From contig USPJ01000020.1 of the NCBI GenBank assembly GCA_900556645.1, forward strand, positions 1 to 10,270: a DNA stretch of 10,270 nucleotides. The letters are read 5' to 3'. Both the position numbers and the translations under genes were made by a program. The stretch comes from an uncultured Lachnospiraceae bacterium. Its GTDB lineage: Bacteria > Bacillota_A > Clostridia > Lachnospirales > Lachnospiraceae. This document shows, in pieces, positions 7,220 to 10,270 of this stretch. The first letter of the stretch is position 1. Each line of letters starts with the position of its first letter. The notes under the pieces are model-generated. The model was not told the origin of the DNA, did no database searches, and was given only the letters and a program-made list of their open reading frames with translations.

Positions 7220-8592
7220 TCTGTCATATTATTCAACCAGACACCTTTTTTTACCAACACATATCCGATGATACATTTTACGATTTCCATCATCTGTACC
7301 AAGAAAAATACCAGTACCACATTCCAATCTGTACATCTGGTCAACAGTAACGCCATAGGAATATCTGCTACCCAGATATAAAAGCTGTCAAACAGAAAGG
7401 TAATAATGGTTTTTCCGCCGGAGCGAAGGGTAAAATAGGTGGCATTCATAAAGGAATACATCGGCATACAGAATGCCATAACCCAGATAATGCATTTTGC
7501 AATCTCTTTCACTTCCTCCGTGGTCTTGTATATCTGCGGGAAAAACGGAGCTATCACAGCCATAAGCACCGCTACTCCCAGACAGCTTACCACGGAAAAG
7601 AAAATCAGTTTTCGGTCTGTATCCACAGCCTCTTCCATCTTTCCCGCTCCCAGCAGCTGTCCTACAATAATGGCAATGGCACTGCCCATGGCAATATAAA
7701 TAATGCTGAACACATTGGAAACCGTAGTGGCAATATTAATTCCTGCCACCACAGCCAATCCCCGTATGGAATAACACTGTACCAGCATTGCCATCCCTCC
7801 CGACCACATGGTCTCATTGATTAACAAAGGAGTTCCCTTTTTCAATACTTCTTTTACCATGGAAGCCGGCACATGCAAAGAACGATATACGCCTTTGATA
7901 AACGGATTCCTCTCTGTGTTTTTGTGGGTCCATACAATGACCACTGCCGATTCTACTACTCTTGCCAATACGGTGGCAATGGCTGCCCCTAATACTCCCA
8001 TCTTCGGCAATCCGAATTTTCCAAAAATCAAACCATAATCCAGAATCAGATTTACCAATACTGCCGCCATGCCTGCTTTCATAGGCAGTACGGTCTCTCC
8101 TGTTTCACGCTGAGTTCCGCCATATACCTGTGCCAGAGCAAAGGGTATCAGACCTACCATCATAATATGCAGATAGTCTTTGGCATATTGAAAGGTCAGC
8201 CTTGCATCGCTTCCCGTGGCATCTCCCTTTAAAAACATCTGTATCAGTTGGTCTCCGAAAAAGGTAAATACGAAAAACCACAGTGCCACCAAAACTGCCG
8301 CAATGATGATTTTCAACCGGAAGGTATGACGAACTCCTTTTTGGTCACCGCTTCCATAATACTGTGCCGTAAAGATTCCAACCCCCGACATTCCGCCGAA
8401 TATGCAGAGATTGAACACCACAATCAACTGGTTGACAATGGCTACGCCGGACATCTGTTCTGTTCCAATCTGGCCTACCATAATATTATCTAAGAGACTG
8501 ACAAAATTGGTCAGTCCATTTTGTATCATAATCGGTACTGCAACCATCAGTACCATTTTATAAAATGCTTTATCTCCTATAAATTTTCTCAT
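7213..8592 (-). CDS. MATE family efflux transporter
   Basis: A 459-residue polytopic membrane protein with about twelve hydrophobic segments in two homologous halves, the size and layout of MATE (multi-antimicrobial extrusion) antiporters. The N-terminal stretch PIMIQNGLTNFVSLLDNIMV with GQIG following is a typical MATE helix 1, and the second half repeats the pattern (LLINETMWSGGMAMLVQ; GSAIAIIVGQLLGAGKMEEA). Members usually export cationic compounds using a Na+ or H+ gradient; the substrate here cannot be told. The ATG at 8592 is preceded by AGAGGAAATAAAA, a good ribosome site, but that leader is a near copy of a segment inside the upstream rpn gene. Only 35 bp separate it from rpn and no promoter is visible there, so it may be co-transcribed with rpn. 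Base composition is like the rest of the chromosome, unlike rpn. Confidence 0.93.
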   Translation of the reverse strand: MRKFIGDKAFYKMVLMVAVPIMIQNGLTNFVSLLDNIMVGQIGTEQMSGVAIVNQLIVVFNLCIFGGMSGVGIFTAQYYGSGDQKGVRHTFRLKIIIAAVLVALWFFVFTFFGDQLIQMFLKGDATGSDARLTFQYAKDYLHIMMVGLIPFALAQVYGGTQRETGETVLPMKAGMAAVLVNLILDYGLIFGKFGLPKMGVLGAAIATVLARVVESAVVIVWTHKNTERNPFIKGVYRSLHVPASMVKEVLKKGTPLLINETMWSGGMAMLVQCYSIRGLAVVAGINIATTVSNVFSIIYIAMGSAIAIIVGQLLGAGKMEEAVDTDRKLIFFSVVSCLGVAVLMAVIAPFFPQIYKTTEEVKEIAKCIIWVMAFCMPMYSFMNATYFTLRSGGKTIITFLFDSFYIWVADIPMALLLTRCTDWNVVLVFFLVQMMEIVKCIIGYVLVKKGVWLNNMTEG

Positions 8593-8624
8593 TTTTATTT
8601 CCTCTATTATTGATTGCTGGTGTT
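8585..8624 (-). repeat. 40-bp direct repeat, copy 1 (MATE start region)
   Basis: This segment matches 8836-8875 at 37 of 40 positions with no gap, the differences being at 8605, 8613 and 8617. It contains the MATE ribosome site, ATG and first two and a half codons. In the MATE frame the leader reads VKKHQQSIIEEIKMRKF, matching VIKKEHQQPIMEEIKMRN inside Rpn, which points to common descent. Confidence 0.9.
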
Positions 8625-8627
8625 TTT

Positions 8628-8843
8628 TTACATTTTTAAGGAATGTATTTGGTTTAATGTGTCTTGGGGTAGTTTTCCTTTTTGAATTAGTGTTGTTATT
8701 TCGTTTGTTATTTCATTTTTCATTTCATTTTTTCCTTCATTTCTTCCTTCTTTTCTTCCCTCGTTTATTCCTTCTTTTATTCCTTCTGTTTTTCCTTCTT
8801 TTATTCCTTCTTTTCTGGCTTGGTCGTATAGTGTGTTTCTCAT
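8628..8843 (-). CDS. possible intragenic small Rpn product (C-terminal 71 aa)
   Basis: Inside rpn, in the same frame, GGAGG (8856-8852) lies exactly 8 nt before ATG codon 194 (8843-8841). Initiation there would give a 71-residue charged protein starting MRNTLYDQARKEG and carrying the EGxx repeats and the end of Rpn, with none of the nuclease core. In characterised Rpn (PF04754) genes of Enterobacteria, an internal start makes a small C-terminal protein that binds and restrains the full-length nuclease. The layout here is the same, but this protein belongs to a related rather than identical family, so the role is inferred. Confidence 0.4.
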   Translation of the reverse strand: MRNTLYDQARKEGIKEGKTEGIKEGINEGRKEGRNEGKNEMKNEITNEITTLIQKGKLPQDTLNQIHSLKM

Positions 8844-9422
8844 TTTTATTTCCTCCATTATTGGTTGTTGGTGTTCTTTTTTTATTACTTTGGAACATAC
8901 TGCCTGTTGAATGTACTTGATGTTGTTAAGTTCGTCTATGGTTAATGTTGTTATTTTATTGGTTAATTGAGCAGTTTTCAATGTTATTTCTTCTGTTGTT
9001 TCCTTATAGCTTGTAAACGGCATTAATTTCAAAGCAAGTATTTCTGTTGGTGTTAGTTTTTCGTTGTTTTCTATTTTTTTACTTATACTATTTATTTTTT
9101 TATTTCCGTCAATGTTTTTTAAGGACATGATGTTAATTTTAAAAACATTGTCTTTACTGTACTGATGGATAATCTGGTCGTGTGGTATTGCTTGAACACA
9201 AATGATGTAGGTTTCAACAAAACAGCCGGTGTATTCATGTAGTAATGCGACATAAGCGAAGATTCTTTGCAATTCCTTTTTTGTTGGAAATCTTGCTTGA
9301 AATTCTATATGGATATAAATTTTGTCTTTTGTTTTACCTACGTAGTCCAGATGATATCTTTTATTTTTTAATTCGCTGAATTCTGTTTTGGCTGATTCTA
9401 CAATTTCATAATCGATGTTCAT
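8628..9422 (-). CDS. Rpn / PD-(D/E)XK nuclease family transposase-like protein
   Basis: A 264-residue protein from the first ATG. The N-terminal half has a PD-(D/E)XK pattern: Asp26 (LDYVG), then a strand ending IHIEFQ (Glu40, Gln42), then a helix with RIFAYVALLHEYTG. This fits the recombination-promoting nuclease (Rpn)/PDDEXK_2 group, often labelled putative transposase. The middle (about 118-190) is helical. The tail has nine-odd EGxx repeats (205-242), usual in this group. Known Rpn proteins are DNA endonucleases tied to RecA-independent recombination and phage defence; activity here is inference. The gene is far more AT-rich than the operon to its left. Its frame stays open upstream to a TAA at 9518-9516 without a canonical start, so the N-terminus may be truncated or use an unusual start. 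It is divergent from an AAA ATPase gene and sits 35 bp before MATE. Confidence 0.75.
   Translation of the reverse strand: MNIDYEIVESAKTEFSELKNKRYHLDYVGKTKDKIYIHIEFQARFPTKKELQRIFAYVALLHEYTGCFVETYIICVQAIPHDQIIHQYSKDNVFKINIMSLKNIDGNKKINSISKKIENNEKLTPTEILALKLMPFTSYKETTEEITLKTAQLTNKITTLTIDELNNIKYIQQAVCSKVIKKEHQQPIMEEIKMRNTLYDQARKEGIKEGKTEGIKEGINEGRKEGRNEGKNEMKNEITNEITTLIQKGKLPQDTLNQIHSLKM
8697..8810 (-). repeat. 12-bp-period coding repeat in the rpn tail
   Basis: About nine and a half imperfect 12-bp units encode four-residue steps of the form EG-x-K/N, degenerating at the C-terminal end to EMKN and EITN. The plus strand shows it as repeated TTTATTCCTTCT-like units. Such tails are common in Rpn-like proteins and can expand or contract by slippage. 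It is coding, not a CRISPR or intergenic array. Confidence 0.85.
8836..8875 (-). repeat. 40-bp direct repeat, copy 2 (inside rpn)
   Basis: The partner of 8585-8624, offset by exactly 251 bp. It encodes HQQPIMEEIKMRN of Rpn and contains the internal GGAGG and in-frame ATG codon 194. Weaker similarity continues a few bases upstream through an A-rich stretch. The two copies flank the tail-coding part of rpn. Confidence 0.9.
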
Positions 9423-9497
9423 AAATTCTAACAGTTCATTTATTGAGGTATTCGCTATTTCTTTTAATGTTATGTCCAGTATGTGATAGTTGATGAT
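9423..9497 (-). other. open extension of the rpn frame lacking a canonical start
   Basis: The frame continues upstream from the ATG at 9422. Its translation includes NYHILDITLKEIANTSINEL, a plausible first helix for an Rpn-like nuclease. AGGGGG (minus strand, 9508-9503) is 5 nt from an ATC at 9497 and 8 nt from another at 9494. No ATG, GTG or TTG occurs before the TAA at 9518-9516. Either the normal start codon has mutated, a rare start is used, or translation begins at 9422 and gives a shortened protein. Confidence 0.5.
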
Positions 9498-9516
9498 TAA
9501 AACCCCCTGTTGCTTT

Positions 9517-9532
9517 TATTGGATATCCAATA
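9517..9532. repeat. 16-bp perfect palindrome
   Basis: TATTGGATATCCAATA is identical to its reverse complement and lies just upstream of the rpn ribosome site, near the expected rpn transcript start. It looks like a dimeric repressor site. It could also arise by chance in AT-rich DNA, although the central GGATATCC is less AT-biased than the surroundings. Confidence 0.45.
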
Positions 9533-9550
9533 TCTCATTGGTTTTTATAG

Positions 9551-9558
9551 TTTATAAA
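9551..9558 (-). promoter_or_regulatory. TATA-like box, candidate rpn promoter element
   Basis: TTTATAAA, itself palindromic, lies about 43 nt before the rpn Shine-Dalgarno on the minus strand. The spacing would suit either an archaeal-type TATA box or a degenerate bacterial -10. In DNA of this composition such matches are expected by chance. Confidence 0.2.
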
Positions 9559-9639
9559 TTGGTCAGTTTTTTCTAAAAACAATTTTACATTCTTAAATCA
9601 ATAAAATAATGATTTTAATGTAATTTTGAAATCTTGATT

Positions 9640-9700
9640 TTTATCGAGTATAAAAGAAATTTTTGCTATTTTTTAAAATTTATCGAGTATAGTCGATAAA
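9640..9700. promoter_or_regulatory. three-half-site operator-like array (TTTATCGA)
   Basis: A 13-bp direct repeat TTTATCGAGTATA occurs at 9640-9652 and 9679-9691, 39 bp apart. The second copy is followed by TCGATAAA (9693-9700), forming an 8-bp inverted repeat around a 6-nt spacer (GTATAG). CG dinucleotides are rare in the surroundings, so the motif stands out. It lies 44-104 bp upstream of the ATPase start, consistent with binding of a dimeric regulator. Confidence 0.5.
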
Positions 9701-9701
9701 A

Positions 9702-9709
9702 TTTATATA
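9702..9709 (+). promoter_or_regulatory. TATA-like box upstream of the ATPase gene
   Basis: TTTATATA directly follows the inverted repeat and lies 34 nt before the ATG at 9744. This is the spacing of an archaeal-type TATA box with a short leader, or of a poor bacterial -10. It is weak evidence alone given the AT content. Confidence 0.25.
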
Positions 9710-9743
9710 TTTTAAAAATATAACTTAAAACAGGTGTTTTCAA

Positions 9744-10270
9744 ATGATAAAAAGGGAGTTATATCTGGAAAAAATCAGAAGGTTAATTAATACAGAACCA
9801 ATTAAAATCATCACGGGAGTTAGAAGAAGTGGTAAGACCTATCTGTTGCACAGTATAAAAGAAGAACTTATTGAACGTGGAATTTCCAAAGAAAACATAT
9901 TTTTAATATCATTTGAATCTCAAAAATACAATAAAATCCAAAACTTCATGGAATTGGATGTGTGCGTCAATAATTTAATAAAAAACACTTCAGGTAAAAT
10001 ATATCTGTTGTTTGACGAAATTCAAAATATTGTGAGCTGGGAAAAAAGCATAAATTCATATAGGGTAGATTTTGATTGTGATATTTATATAACAGGTTCC
10101 AATTCTGAACTGCTCTCTGGAGAATTGGCCACATTAATTGCGGGAAGATATTTCCATATAGATGTTTATCCATTTTCATTTAAAGAGTTAATTCAATATT
10201 ATGATGAAATGCATGAAAACATTGATGAAATTAAATTATTTGAACAGTATTTAAGTTATGGTGGATTTCC
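9744..10270 (+). CDS. ATP-binding protein, AAA_14/DUF4143 type (partial)
   Basis: The first 175 codons are seen and the gene runs past the window end. After MIKRELYLEKIRRLIN comes a Walker A motif GVRRSGKT (25-32), a Walker B IYLLFDE (86-92, Asp91 and Glu92), a sensor-like YITGSNSELLSGELATLIAG (115-134), and the conserved YPFSFKEL (142-149), followed by FEQYLSYGGFP, where the DUF4143 part normally begins. Full members are around 380-450 residues with a C-terminal DUF4143 nuclease-like domain, absent here only because of the edge. These ATPases are widespread in Clostridia, Bacteroidetes and methanogens, often in accessory DNA, with no agreed function. The ATG at 9744 has AGGTG 7 nt upstream. 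Sampled coding GC is about 30%, matching rpn rather than the operon. Confidence 0.85.
   Translation, partial: MIKRELYLEKIRRLINTEPIKIITGVRRSGKTYLLHSIKEELIERGISKENIFLISFESQKYNKIQNFMELDVCVNNLIKNTSGKIYLLFDEIQNIVSWEKSINSYRVDFDCDIYITGSNSELLSGELATLIAGRYFHIDVYPFSFKELIQYYDEMHENIDEIKLFEQYLSYGGF

Larger units (their letters stand above)
9498..9743. other. very AT-rich divergent control region between rpn and the ATPase gene
   Basis: No gene was seen here. GC is about 16% over 9541-9720. The region holds a perfect palindrome, three TTTATCGA half-sites and TATA-rich boxes, described separately, and must contain the promoters of both divergent genes. No good bacterial -35/-10 pair with 16-18 bp spacing was found for either. 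Confidence 0.7.
8593..10270. mobile_element. candidate acquired AT-rich island (right end not seen)
   Basis: Composition drops abruptly just upstream of the MATE start codon and stays low to the window end. The island carries an Rpn-type nuclease and an AAA ATPase, both typical of accessory DNA, and its left border coincides with a 40-bp duplicated segment. No integrase, DDE transposase, tRNA or clear terminal repeats are visible, so the type of element, if any, is undetermined. Confidence 0.45.

Noticed and set aside
8697..8810. Short tandem units resembling a CRISPR or satellite array
   Set aside because: The period is 12 bp with no spacers, and it is in frame within rpn, encoding EGxx repeats.
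8657..8920. Plus-strand open frame opposite rpn encoding a Phe/Leu-rich 87-residue peptide
   Set aside because: It is the complement of the AT-rich EGxx repeat of rpn; the low-complexity LFF pattern mirrors the GAA/GGA codons, and no ribosome site or conserved motif is seen.
8628..9422. Reading the Rpn-like gene as a classical insertion-sequence transposase
   Set aside because: No DDE or serine/tyrosine recombinase motifs and no terminal inverted repeats flank it; the 'transposase' label in this family is historical.
9967..10179. Minus-strand 70-codon frame within the ATPase gene
   Set aside because: It is antisense to the Walker B and sensor region of a clear ATPase, and no motif was found.

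Overview
The window looks like a Clostridia chromosome, probably Lachnospiraceae-like. The grounds are compact minus-strand operons with AGGAGG-type ribosome sites, a ProB without a PUA domain, UPF0291 and Gx-transporter/NusG-II genes, and moderate GC (two sampled lines gave about 37% and 53%). The taxonomic placement is inference from gene content; no database was searched.

Positions 1-6088 hold one tightly packed minus-strand gene string. In transcription order it is: HD-GYP phosphodiesterase, proB, UPF0291 protein, 5-formyl-THF cyclo-ligase, proA, miaB, NusG-domain-II membrane protein, and a Gx-transporter/HepS1-like membrane protein that runs off the left edge. Most junctions overlap or are separated by 0-26 bp. 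A near-consensus sigma-70 promoter (TTGCAT, 17 bp, TATAAT) at 6146-6174 sits at its head. The string mixes proline synthesis from glutamate, one-carbon salvage, tRNA modification, a putative c-di-GMP enzyme and two envelope proteins. Facing the other way, 6210-7211 is an ApbE-type FAD:protein FMN transferase lipoprotein. It converges on a MATE transporter (7213-8592, minus) with a 1-bp gap.

From about 8593 to the right end the DNA changes character. Intergenic GC falls to about 16% (28 G/C in 180 bases at 9541-9720) and sampled coding DNA to about 30%. This part holds an Rpn/PD-(D/E)XK 'transposase-like' nuclease gene (minus) and, divergently, the start of an AAA_14/DUF4143-type ATPase (plus, cut by the window end). 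Between them lies a control region with a 16-bp perfect palindrome, three copies of a TTTATCGA half-site and TATA-rich boxes.

The most interesting signals are here. (1) rpn contains an internal GGAGG-8 nt-ATG that would produce the C-terminal 71 residues alone, the layout expected of an intragenic antitoxin. (2) A 40-bp segment carrying that internal start is duplicated (37/40 identical) immediately downstream and provides the ribosome-binding site and start codon of the MATE gene. (3) The rpn frame stays open about 32 codons upstream of its first ATG, with a good Shine-Dalgarno but ATC where ATG is expected. Together these suggest an acquired AT-rich defence or recombination module that rearranged next to the MATE gene.
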